64,000 nt of DNA from Pedobacter miscanthi. Its GTDB lineage: Bacteria; Bacteroidota; Bacteroidia; Sphingobacteriales; Sphingobacteriaceae. The notes below the pieces were generated by a model, which was given only the letters and a program-made list of their open reading frames with translations, was not told where the DNA came from and made no database searches. Positions 45,409-52,998 of this stretch are shown here, in pieces (within the stretch, counting starts at the first letter, position 1; each line of letters opens with the position of its first letter). The stretch spans positions 124,001 to 188,000 of the forward strand of contig NZ_QNQU01000009.1 in the NCBI RefSeq assembly GCF_003315595.1. The letters run 5' to 3'. Both the position numbers and the translations under genes were made by a program.

Positions 45409-46287
45409 ATGAATAGCAGCATCAGATCAAAACAAACCATACTTATTGGAGCGATTGTATTGCTTGTTGCATTTTTATTTACCAGAGACATTAAGGGTTT
45501 AGTAAAACCAACTGAAGAAAACGGCAAAATGCCTGCAAATGGTCAGATGGCCGGAGCAGCTGAAGCCTCTACTTCGTCGGCACTAAATATCGAAACTTCA
45601 TCTACTGCTGCAAAAAATGTAATCAACAAAAACCTGGCTACAGATATTACAGCTTTAGAAAACACTTACAAAGGTGCAAACGGTGCAGAAAAGATCGAAC
45701 TTGCAAAACAATTGGCCCAAAAATGGGATGATGTAGAGCAAATTACACCTTCTGCATTATATTTAGAAATTGTTGCACAGAGCGAGCCATCGGCAAAATC
45801 GTGGCTGGCTGCTGGTAACCAGTTTATAAAAGCTTTTGAAAGTACACAGGATAGCCTGGCACAACCTGCTTTATTGCAGAAAGCCAATATATCTTACAAG
45901 AATGCATTAGAGAAAGACTCTACAAACATTGAGGCTAAAACGGGCTTAGGTGTTACAATAGTAAACGGTTTGGGCGCACCTATGCAAGGTATTGCAATGT
46001 TGCTCGAAGTGGTGGCTAAAGAACCTAAAAACTTAAAAGCCAATATGAATTTAGGATTGTTCTCTATCAAATCAGGGCAGTTCGATAAAGCAATTCCCCG
46101 TTTTAAAACGGTTATTGCCGAGAAACCAACTCCTGAAGCTTATTTTTACCTGGGTACAGCTCTCGAAAATTTAGGCAGAAACAAAGAAGCAGTTGATGCT
46201 TATTTAGCAAGCAAAAAATTAGCGGCTAATCCAACCTTATCATCTTTTATTGATAAGAAGGTAGCTGAACTAAAGAATAAAAATTAA
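45409..46287 (+). CDS. Membrane-anchored tetratricopeptide repeat protein
   Basis: 292 residues. N-terminal helix (about 10-25, TILIGAIVLLVAFLF) anchors it; a Ser/Ala-rich linker follows; the C-terminal half holds TPR units such as AKTGLGVTIVNGLGAPMQGIAML (shortened), ANMNLGLFSIKSGQFDKAIPRF and AYFYLGTALENLGRNKEAVDAY. Scaffold role of unknown purpose, likely periplasm-facing. Operon HU-TPR-29aa peptide is likely. Confidence 0.82.
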   Translation: MNSSIRSKQTILIGAIVLLVAFLFTRDIKGLVKPTEENGKMPANGQMAGAAEASTSSALNIETSSTAAKNVINKNLATDITALENTYKGANGAEKIELAKQLAQKWDDVEQITPSALYLEIVAQSEPSAKSWLAAGNQFIKAFESTQDSLAQPALLQKANISYKNALEKDSTNIEAKTGLGVTIVNGLGAPMQGIAMLLEVVAKEPKNLKANMNLGLFSIKSGQFDKAIPRFKTVIAEKPTPEAYFYLGTALENLGRNKEAVDAYLASKKLAANPTLSSFIDKKVAELKNKN

Positions 46288-46323
46288 TTAACAGATTAAT
46301 AAAAACATTTAAAACTTAAAACT

Positions 46324-46413
46324 ATGCCAAGCGGTAAAAAAAGAAAAAGACATAAAATGGCTACCCACAAACGTAAAAAACGTTTAAGAAAAAACAGACA
46401 TAAGAAAAAATAG
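46324..46413 (+). CDS. 29-aa highly basic peptide, AURKAIP1/COX24 (mS38)-like
   Basis: MPSGKKRKRHKMATHKRKKR and nine more basic residues; 20 of 29 are Lys, Arg or His. It has the HKMATHKRKKRLRK core of the COX24/AURKAIP1 C-terminal family, whose mitochondrial member mS38 is a small-subunit ribosomal protein. A ribosomal role is an inference. It is 36 bp after the TPR gene, is followed by a strong hairpin, and precedes RNase G. Confidence 0.82.
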   Translation: MPSGKKRKRHKMATHKRKKRLRKNRHKKK

Positions 46414-46435
46414 TTTCTTATCTTGATTAAGCCTA

Positions 46436-46488
46436 TTAAACCTCATAGTGAACACTATGAGGTTTAAACAATTTATACGATTTTTTTT
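46436..46488 (+). terminator. Hairpin after the 29-aa peptide gene
   Basis: Perfect 15-bp stem TTAAACCTCATAGTG/CACTATGAGGTTTAA (46436-46450, 46453-46467). A run of eight T begins 13 nt after it, so it is an unusual terminator or an RNA-processing/stability hairpin. Confidence 0.65.
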
Positions 46489-46568
46489 ATTGTATACATT
46501 CAGGCTGGATCAATGTTTTTTATTTACTATCCATTTGTTAATAGGCGAAAGCCTTAAATCTGTAGCTG

Positions 46569-48119
46569 TTGGTAAAAGAATTAATTATCAATTCGACTCC
46601 TGCCGGAGTTACCATAGCGTTGATTGAAGACAAACAACTTGTTGAGCTTCACAAAGAACAAATCAATAATAACTACGCCGTAGGCGATATTTATTTAGGC
46701 CGCATTAAAAAAATTATGCCGGGTCTGAATGCTGCTTTCGTGGATGTTGGTTATGAAAAAGATGCTTTTCTGCATTATTTTGATTTGGGCCCTCAGGTGC
46801 AATCTTTAATTAAGCTAACTAAGATCAAGCGTAATGGCTCGGTTACAGGCACATTATTAGATAATTTAAAGCTCGAAGCCGACATTAACAAGGCAGGCAA
46901 AATTTCTGATGTGCTCAGTAAAAACATGCTCCTACCCGTACAAATTGCAAAAGAGCCAATTTCTACGAAAGGACCACGTTTAAGTTCCGACATTTCGATT
47001 GCCGGCAGGTATGTGGTACTGGTGCCATTCTCCAATACCATATCTGTATCAAAAAAGATTAAAAGTAATACCGAGCGTAATCGTTTAAAAAAGATTATCG
47101 AAAGTATTAAGCCCCAAAATTTTGGGGTAATTATCAGAACCGTTTCTGAAGGCAGAGGAGTTGCCGAAATGCAGAAAGATCTTTTGGATCTGATTGCTAA
47201 ATGGGAAAACTTCATTAAAAAAATACCTTCTACCGAACCTTCGAAAAGGGTTTGGGGCGAAATGGACAGATCATCAACGTTAATACGTGATATTCTGAAC
47301 CCTGATTTTACAAACGTTTACGTGAGTACACCAGAGTTGTACGATGATATCCGTTCTTATGTACACGATATTTCTCCGGAAATGGAAAAAATCGTTAAAC
47401 TGTATAAACAGAAAGAACCCATCTTCGATCACTTCGGAATAGAAAAGCAGATTAAAAATGCTTTCGGTAAAACAGTAAACTTACCCGGTGGCGCCTACTT
47501 GGTTGTAGAACACACCGAAGCACTGCACGTAATAGATGTGAACAGTGGAAACCGTACTGCCAGTAAAGAAAATCAGGAAGAAAACGCTTTACAGGTAAAC
47601 AAAGAGGCGGCTAAAGAAATTGCCCGTCAACTGCGCTTGCGCGATATGGGCGGTATTGTGGTAATCGATTTTATCGATATGCACAAACCAACAAACCGTA
47701 AAATGCTATTCGATTATTTGCGTGAGCTGATGTTATTGGATAGGGCCAAACACACCATTCTGCCTCCGAGCAAATTTGGTTTGGTACAAATTACCCGGCA
47801 GCGTGTACGTCCGGAAATGAATATTGTTACGGTAGAAAAATGTCCGGCCTGCGATGGGACCGGAGAAATTAAAGCGAGTATCGTTTTAATGGATGATATT
47901 GAGAACAACCTTAATTATATTTTAAGAGAGCAGAATGAAAAAGGCGTTACCCTTTGCGTACACCCTTACATAGAAGCTTATATTACTAAAGGCATTTTCA
48001 ATCTTCAACGCCGCTGGTTTTTTAAATACGGCCAGTGGATTAAAGTGAAGGCGCAATCATCCTATTACTTAAACGAGTTTCATTTTATCTCTGCTAAAGA
48101 CGAAGAGATTAAGCTGTAA
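46569..48119 (+). CDS. rng: Ribonuclease G (RNase E/G family)
   Basis: 516 residues. Endonuclease in rRNA and mRNA processing. Starts with TTG (MVKELIINSTPAGVTIALIE), the conserved N-terminus. S1-like domain (GDIYLGRIKKIMPGLNAAFVDVG, shortened), RNase-H-like and DNase-I-like domain with catalytic VIDVNSG and VVIDFIDM, and the zinc-link motif CPACDGTG. It has no long E-type degradosome tail. Alone, between two hairpins. Confidence 0.95.
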   Translation: MVKELIINSTPAGVTIALIEDKQLVELHKEQINNNYAVGDIYLGRIKKIMPGLNAAFVDVGYEKDAFLHYFDLGPQVQSLIKLTKIKRNGSVTGTLLDNLKLEADINKAGKISDVLSKNMLLPVQIAKEPISTKGPRLSSDISIAGRYVVLVPFSNTISVSKKIKSNTERNRLKKIIESIKPQNFGVIIRTVSEGRGVAEMQKDLLDLIAKWENFIKKIPSTEPSKRVWGEMDRSSTLIRDILNPDFTNVYVSTPELYDDIRSYVHDISPEMEKIVKLYKQKEPIFDHFGIEKQIKNAFGKTVNLPGGAYLVVEHTEALHVIDVNSGNRTASKENQEENALQVNKEAAKEIARQLRLRDMGGIVVIDFIDMHKPTNRKMLFDYLRELMLLDRAKHTILPPSKFGLVQITRQRVRPEMNIVTVEKCPACDGTGEIKASIVLMDDIENNLNYILREQNEKGVTLCVHPYIEAYITKGIFNLQRRWFFKYGQWIKVKAQSSYYLNEFHFISAKDEEIKL

Positions 48120-48140
48120 TTCGAAACAGATTGATATTAG

Positions 48141-48170
48141 AAAGCCCCGATGTAAAATTGGGGCTTTTTT
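48141..48170 (+). terminator. Terminator of rng
   Basis: Stem AAAGCCCC/GGGGCTTT (48141-48148, 48160-48167), extendable by GAT/ATT, then a T run. It separates rng from radA and excludes an upstream start for radA. Confidence 0.85.
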
Positions 48171-48186
48171 GGTTTAAGTATATTTC

Positions 48187-48219
48187 AAACCTCGCAGGTT
48201 TTCAAAACCTGCGAGGTTT
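48187..48219. repeat. 33-bp near-perfect palindrome
   Basis: AAACCTCGCAGGTTTT (48187-48202), one C, AAAACCTGCGAGGTTT (48204-48219). Sixteen-bp arms with a single central base. Similar palindromes are, from memory, common between Bacteroidota genes. It stands in the radA leader or promoter region. Confidence 0.75.
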
Positions 48220-48262
48220 ATCAACAAGAAAGGTTAAATTCGTAATCTTAAATTTTAATCAA

Positions 48263-49639
48263 TTGGCAAAATCAAAAACTGCATATTTCTGTCAGAGCTG
48301 TGGCTACGAATCGGCAAAATGGCTGGGTAAATGCCCGTCATGTAATCAATGGAATACTTTTGTAGAAGAAATTGTTGAGAAAACCCCTGCATCCGTTCCA
48401 ACATGGAAGAGCGATACCACTAGCCGTAAACTGAGCAAGCCTAGTAAAGTTGATGAAATCCAGTCATCAACCGAGAGAAGGATTTTAACAGGTGATAAAG
48501 AACTCGACCGCGTTTTGGGCGGAGGTTTGGTAGAGGGATCTTTAATTTTGATCGGCGGTGAACCGGGAATCGGGAAATCGACCCTGATGCTTCAGCTTGC
48601 CTTAAATTTAAAAGGAAAAAAATTACTCTATGTTTCGGGCGAAGAAAGTGAACAGCAGATTAAAATGCGGGCTGAGCGGATAAAAGAAACCCCATCTTCA
48701 GATTGTTATATCCTAACCGAAACCTCCACACAAAATATATTTAAACAAATTGAAATTTTAGAACCCGAAATTTTAGTAATCGATTCTATCCAGACTTTAC
48801 ATTCCGCACATATCGATTCAACTCCGGGAAGTGTATCGCAGGTGAGAGAATGTACAGCAGAATTATTGCGTTTTGCCAAAGAAACCGGTGTACCCGTTTT
48901 TCTGATCGGCCATATCACCAAAGACGGGGCCATTGCAGGACCTAAAATACTGGAGCACATGGTTGACACTGTTTTACAGTTTGAAGGCGACAGACATCAT
49001 GTTTACCGCATTTTGCGGTCAATTAAGAACAGGTTTGGTGCTGCAGCCGAACTTGGAATTTACGAAATGCAGGGTAGTGGCCTGAGGGAGGTTTCCAATC
49101 CGTCAGAAATCCTGCTTTCGCAACGCGATGAAGAATTAAGTGGTATTGCAATTGCAGCAACTTTGGAAGGCGCCAGACCGATGTTGATTGAAACACAGGC
49201 CCTGGTAAGTTCTGCAGCCTACGGCACACCGCAACGATCGGCAACAGGCTTTGATACCAAAAGGATGAACATGCTTTTGGCTGTTCTGGAAAAACGCTGC
49301 GGTTTCAGGTTAAGTACACAGGATGTTTTCTTAAACATTGCCGGTGGAATCAGGGTGGAGGATCCAGCAATAGATTTAGCCGTATTAATTGCCATTATTT
49401 CTTCCCAGCAGGATATTGCTGTTTCTTCTAAAAACTGCTTTGCTGCCGAAGTTGGCTTATCGGGCGAAATAAGGGCTGTAAACAGAATTGAACAACGTAT
49501 AGCAGAAGCTGATAAACTGGGTTTTGAAAGCATTTATATCTCGAAATATAACCTGAAAGGCATCGCAATAGAAAAATATAACATCGAAATTAAAGCAGTA
49601 AGCAAAATAGAGGAAGTATTTAGCTTGGTATTTGGTTAA
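48263..49639 (+). CDS. radA: DNA repair protein RadA
   Basis: 458 residues from TTG 48263 (LAKSKTAYFCQSCGYESAKW), the conserved start; an ATT-led extension of 44 codons would include the rng terminator and is rejected. N-terminal zinc ribbon CQSCGY...CPSCNQW, RecA-like core with Walker A GGEPGIGKST, KNRFG motif, and Lon-like C-terminal domain (VSSAAYGTPQRSATG). Speeds branch migration in recombination. Confidence 0.95.
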   Translation: MAKSKTAYFCQSCGYESAKWLGKCPSCNQWNTFVEEIVEKTPASVPTWKSDTTSRKLSKPSKVDEIQSSTERRILTGDKELDRVLGGGLVEGSLILIGGEPGIGKSTLMLQLALNLKGKKLLYVSGEESEQQIKMRAERIKETPSSDCYILTETSTQNIFKQIEILEPEILVIDSIQTLHSAHIDSTPGSVSQVRECTAELLRFAKETGVPVFLIGHITKDGAIAGPKILEHMVDTVLQFEGDRHHVYRILRSIKNRFGAAAELGIYEMQGSGLREVSNPSEILLSQRDEELSGIAIAATLEGARPMLIETQALVSSAAYGTPQRSATGFDTKRMNMLLAVLEKRCGFRLSTQDVFLNIAGGIRVEDPAIDLAVLIAIISSQQDIAVSSKNCFAAEVGLSGEIRAVNRIEQRIAEADKLGFESIYISKYNLKGIAIEKYNIEIKAVSKIEEVFSLVFG

Positions 49640-49866
49640 AATAGCCTGTGGCAGCAAATCCACAACTTTCCCCAAAAAGAAGATAAAATTCCACACTTCT
49701 GTTATTTATACAAAATCGCTCATTAACATGAATGATATAACAAACTGATTATAAATTAGTTAATACATTTCGAGACAATAACTATTGTTTTGGATTCAAG
49801 TTTGCCTAAACCTTTAAGGTTGTAAATCATTAGGATATGATCTACGCTAAAATAGGGATGATTTAT

Positions 49867-49898
49867 CCTCGTTAGCTAAAACTAACGGGGATTTTTTT
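49867..49898 (+). terminator. Terminator without an assigned gene
   Basis: Stem CCTCGTTAG/CTAACGGGG (49867-49875, 49882-49890, one G-U) then seven T. It is 230 bp beyond radA. Confidence 0.8.
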
Positions 49899-49925
49899 CG
49901 GATAATTATTTAGAAAAATTTTAAA

Positions 49926-49933
49926 TAACTTTG
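49926..49933 (+). promoter_or_regulatory. Probable -7 element of the DUF4920 gene
   Basis: TAACTTTG, full TAnnTTTG match, 38 nt before the ATG at 49972. Confidence 0.45.
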
Positions 49934-49971
49934 AAAAAGATAATAAACGGAAGAATTATAACCAATAAATT

Positions 49972-50436
49972 ATGAAAAAAATTATTTTAAGTCTGAGCTT
50001 TTGTTTGTTTGGTGCATTTGCTTTTGCACAAACTGCATACACGGGCCAAAAATTTGGTGAAGAAGTTAAACCAGGGGACGTGAAACCAGCAGCTAAAATG
50101 GAAGCCGCAATGGGCGATAATAAAACCGTAGATATGAAAATCGAAGGTAAGGTGGTAGATGTGTGTAAGAAAAAGGGATGCTGGATGACATTGGAAATGC
50201 CAAACGGCGACCCTATGCGTGTAACTTTTAAAGATTATGCTTTCTTTATGCCCAAAGATATTATAGGCAAAAAAGTTGTTTTGGATGGAATTGCTAAAAA
50301 ACAGACCATCTCTGTTGAAACTTTACGCCATTACGCAGAAGATGCTAAAAAGACACCAGAAGAAGTAGCAAAAATTACCGATCCTAAAAAGGAACTGGCC
50401 TTTGAAGCTAAAGGTGTGGTGATTTTGGATAAATAA
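49972..50436 (+). CDS. DUF4920 periplasmic protein
   Basis: 154 residues with a signal peptide (MKKIILSLSFCLFGAFAFAQ). The mature part has the DUF4920 core KIEGKVVDVCKKKGCWMTLE with two cysteines four residues apart (CKKKGC), and YAFFMPKDI. Proteins of this type resemble OB-fold metal- or redox-related domains, but no function is proven. Own promoter; monocistronic. Confidence 0.82.
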   Translation: MKKIILSLSFCLFGAFAFAQTAYTGQKFGEEVKPGDVKPAAKMEAAMGDNKTVDMKIEGKVVDVCKKKGCWMTLEMPNGDPMRVTFKDYAFFMPKDIIGKKVVLDGIAKKQTISVETLRHYAEDAKKTPEEVAKITDPKKELAFEAKGVVILDK

Positions 50437-50530
50437 GAAAGTCAGAAGTCCGGAGTAAGAGAATTGGAGTATTAATCAAAGCATTTTCTGTGCTTGATTG
50501 TAAATCCTTGTCAAATATTATACAATAAAA

Positions 50531-50624
50531 AGCGTCGTCATTTCGAGCGAAGTGCAACGAAGTCGAGAAATCTATCAAGATAGATCTCTCCATTTCACTG
50601 CGTTCCAGTCGAGATGACGACGCT
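50531..50624. repeat. Intergenic palindromic repeat family R2, copy 2
   Basis: Arms AGCGTCGTCATTTCGA (50531-50546) and TCGAGATGACGACGCT (50609-50624) differ at one base. Inside are TCGAGAAATCTATC and GATAGATCTCTCCA. It is between convergent genes and could end both transcripts. Confidence 0.75.
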
Positions 50625-50655
50625 TTGTCTAATTGTTATCTATATCAGTTTATCA

Positions 50656-51720
50656 TTACAAAACCCAGTTCCAACCAAACTCGTCAGGTGCTAAACCGTA
50701 ACGGATGTCGTTCAGTTTTTTAGCAATGCCATTCGAAATGTGTCTGGTTGACGGATCGGTTAATTTATAGATCTGGCCATTATAGCCCAACTCGCCAACA
50801 TGTGTTACTGTTGCAGCAGTTCCCGCAGCAAAAGCTTCTGTTAAACTACCGTTTTCAATGCCTTCGATTACTTCTTTAACCGAAACCCTACGCTCTTCAA
50901 CCTCTACACCAGCTTCTTTAGCCAGTTTAATAATTGTATCGCGTGTAACACCATCTAAAACCGTACTGCGTACTGATGGGGTAACCAGTTTACCGTTAAT
51001 TACAAAAAGGAGATTGGCTGTTCCGGCTTCTTCAATAAATTCGTGGGTTACCGAATCAGTCCAAATCAATTGATCATAACCTTCTTTTTTAGCCTGCTCG
51101 AAAGGATATAACGAACGGGCATAATTTCCGGCAGTTTTAGCAAAACCAACACCACCTTCATCAGCACGTGTAAATTCAGTTTCGATCTTCACTTTTAAGG
51201 CACTGCTGTAATATGGGCCAGTTGGCGTGGTTAATAATGCAAATTTATAAGTATCAGATGCCTTAACTCCTAAATAAGGGTCCATAGCAAACATTACCGG
51301 ACGGATATACAAAGCATAATCTTCCTGATTTGGCACCCATTTCTCGTCAACATTGATCAATGCCGCCAAACCCTGCATAAAAATTTCTTCAGGAATAGTT
51401 GGCATCGACATTCTAGCGGCCGATTTATTAAAACGTTCGAAGTTTTTATCAGCACGGAATACACTGATTCTTCCATCCGGATGACGGTAAGCCTTTAAGC
51501 CTTCGAAAATTGCCTGACCATAATGAAGAGCAGAAATTGCAGGGCTCATTGGAATCGGGCCGTAAGGAAGAATCTGTAAATTTTTCCATTCGCCATCTTC
51601 GTAGTCGGCAGTAAACATGTGATCGGTAAAAACCTTACCGAACGGTAATTGCGAAAAATCAGTAACAGTCAAACGTGTTTCGGCTGCTTTAGTGATTTTT
51701 ATATCTAATGTCTCGGTCAT
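50656..51720 (-). CDS. ilvE: Branched-chain amino acid aminotransferase
   Basis: 354 residues, class IV PLP aminotransferase of the longer (BCAT2-like) type. Interconverts Leu/Ile/Val and 2-oxo acids. Motifs YGQAIFEGLKAYR, IRPVMFAM, FAKTAGNYARSL (Schiff-base Lys), EEAGTANLLFV, TPSVRSTVLDGVTRD. No amino acid biosynthesis genes adjoin. Separated from the upstream tryptophan dioxygenase by an inverted repeat. Confidence 0.95.
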   Translation of the reverse strand: MTETLDIKITKAAETRLTVTDFSQLPFGKVFTDHMFTADYEDGEWKNLQILPYGPIPMSPAISALHYGQAIFEGLKAYRHPDGRISVFRADKNFERFNKSAARMSMPTIPEEIFMQGLAALINVDEKWVPNQEDYALYIRPVMFAMDPYLGVKASDTYKFALLTTPTGPYYSSALKVKIETEFTRADEGGVGFAKTAGNYARSLYPFEQAKKEGYDQLIWTDSVTHEFIEEAGTANLLFVINGKLVTPSVRSTVLDGVTRDTIIKLAKEAGVEVEERRVSVKEVIEGIENGSLTEAFAAGTAATVTHVGELGYNGQIYKLTDPSTRHISNGIAKKLNDIRYGLAPDEFGWNWVL

Positions 51721-51732
51721 ACTTTTTTTAAT

Positions 51733-51835
51733 TTTGAATGAATGAATGTTTCAATGATTGAATGTTTTGTGCATTCGTCAATTCAATAATTCATTCATTC
51801 CGTCATTTATTAATTCCCTAATTCAATCATTAATG
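51733..51835. repeat. Low-complexity inverted repeat (TGAATGAA type)
   Basis: Left part is built of TGAATGAATG and TCAATGATTGAATG, right part of CATTCGTCAATTCAATAATT and CATTCATTCC, mutually inverted. It fills the gap between the tryptophan dioxygenase and ilvE genes. Confidence 0.6.
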
Positions 51836-51886
51836 ATTTCGCGCAAATTAATAAAAAACAGCCTTTTTTAATAGCTTTTTGCAATA

Positions 51887-52852
51887 TTAATCTTTGTTTT
51901 TGAGTGTTTTAAGTACACTAAGCACCCATCCTTTGCCCCACTCCTCCATTTGTTCGCTGGTCCACAAGAAAGGGTAAAAAATTCTTTTCTGAAAACGCGG
52001 AGGCAGATATTTCTGCCAGTTGGTTCCGCCCGTTGCGGCAACATCAACCGGATCTTTCTCGAGATAACGCACAGCCGATTTGTAATGTGATAAAGGCCAT
52101 TCTACGTTCACATACAGATCGAGCTTGCGCAATTCATCTGCCAGGGCAGAAACATCTGCACCACTAAGCTGTAACTGGTGATATAATGCAGAGAAATTGG
52201 TTAGAGAGCGATCTTTTGCCAGCTGCAAAAACTGAGCAGCATATTTTTTAATAAACTGTTTTAATGTTAGGGTTTGTTTGCCAGAGGCCAGCTCTGTTGC
52301 ACCGAATTTCCAATAGATGTTTTCGAACTGCTCTTCGATGCCTGCATTACTCAGTTCTTCACGTTTGGATTTATCTACCAGGCGGATAAAATCGGTAGCG
52401 CAGATCTCGATCATCCTGTACTGGCCGGATTGAAAACCACTGGCAGGCAGTAAAGACATACGGAATTTTAAAAACTGCTCTTTCTCCATTCCATCAACCA
52501 TAACCTCGAACGATGTAGTTAAGGCGTTAAAGTAGGCATTGATCCTTTTTACACGGGCGGTAAAAAATTCGACAGTTAAATTTTCATGCTCGGCTATCTG
52601 CTTGCATTCGTGTAAGGCCAGCTTAAAATAAAGTTCCGTAATCTGGTGGTACATGATGAAAATCTCTTCATCAGGAAAAGGTGTTTTAGGGCTTTGTAAG
52701 CTTAATAAAGTATCCAAGTGGATGTAATCCCAGTAAGTAAGGAAATCGGCATATAATAAGCCATCGAGGTACGATGCCATATCCTGCCCCATTGCGGTAT
52801 ACTTTTCTTGTAATTGGTTTAGTTTATCTTTTATTTCTGGTGTGAAATCCAT
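51887..52852 (-). CDS. Tryptophan 2,3-dioxygenase family protein
   Basis: 321 residues. First enzyme of the kynurenine pathway, a heme dioxygenase. Matches: TYWDYIHLDTLLSLQ, MYHQITELYFKLALHECKQI (helical, substrate-side), SGFQSGQYRMIEI, and the C-terminal WPLSHYKSAVRYL whose His is the likely heme ligand, then TGGTNWQKYLPP. The sequence diverges from the classic RHxxMVxRxIG block, so substrate could differ. No other kynurenine genes are in the window. Confidence 0.85.
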   Translation of the reverse strand: MDFTPEIKDKLNQLQEKYTAMGQDMASYLDGLLYADFLTYWDYIHLDTLLSLQSPKTPFPDEEIFIMYHQITELYFKLALHECKQIAEHENLTVEFFTARVKRINAYFNALTTSFEVMVDGMEKEQFLKFRMSLLPASGFQSGQYRMIEICATDFIRLVDKSKREELSNAGIEEQFENIYWKFGATELASGKQTLTLKQFIKKYAAQFLQLAKDRSLTNFSALYHQLQLSGADVSALADELRKLDLYVNVEWPLSHYKSAVRYLEKDPVDVAATGGTNWQKYLPPRFQKRIFYPFLWTSEQMEEWGKGWVLSVLKTLKNKD

Positions 52853-52886
52853 GGTTTCAAGTTAGTTGCACAAAGGTGATAAAGAT

Positions 52887-52918
52887 TTTGCAACAAATAA
52901 CTAAATTTTATACATTTG
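52887..52918 (+). promoter_or_regulatory. Promoter of the fluoride-riboswitch transcript
   Basis: TTTG (52887-52890), 20 nt, TACATTTG (52911-52918). The transcript would start at about 52924, i.e. at the first base pair of the aptamer. Confidence 0.7.
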
Positions 52919-52922
52919 AAAC

Positions 52923-52975
52923 GATGGCGATGGGGTGCCGCCAAAACCGCCCAAACAGGCTGATGACTCCTACGA
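52923..52975 (+). promoter_or_regulatory. Fluoride riboswitch (crcB motif)
   Basis: The 53-nt stretch holds the conserved parts of the crcB/fluoride aptamer in order: GGCGATGGGGT, CCGCC, AAAACCGCC, GGCTGATGACTCCTAC. The pairs GGCG/CGCC and the pseudoknot elements are present. It lies 24 nt before the ATG of a CLC-F gene, the known partner. Binding of fluoride would switch expression on. No terminator hairpin intervenes, so control at translation is likely. Confidence 0.93.
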
Positions 52976-52998
52976 TTTTTATTTAAAATTGAATTAAA

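Larger units (their letters stand above)
49640..49971. other. 332-bp gap between radA and the DUF4920 gene
   Basis: No open frame. It contains a small hairpin near the radA stop (TGTGG/CCACA, about 49648-49665), a full terminator at 49867-49898 and a promoter box at 49926. An unassigned transcript could end at the terminator. Confidence 0.4.

Noticed and set aside
48131..48262. 44-codon N-terminal extension of RadA
   Set aside because: It spans the rng terminator and the 33-bp palindrome, and the conserved RadA N-terminus begins at the TTG at 48263.
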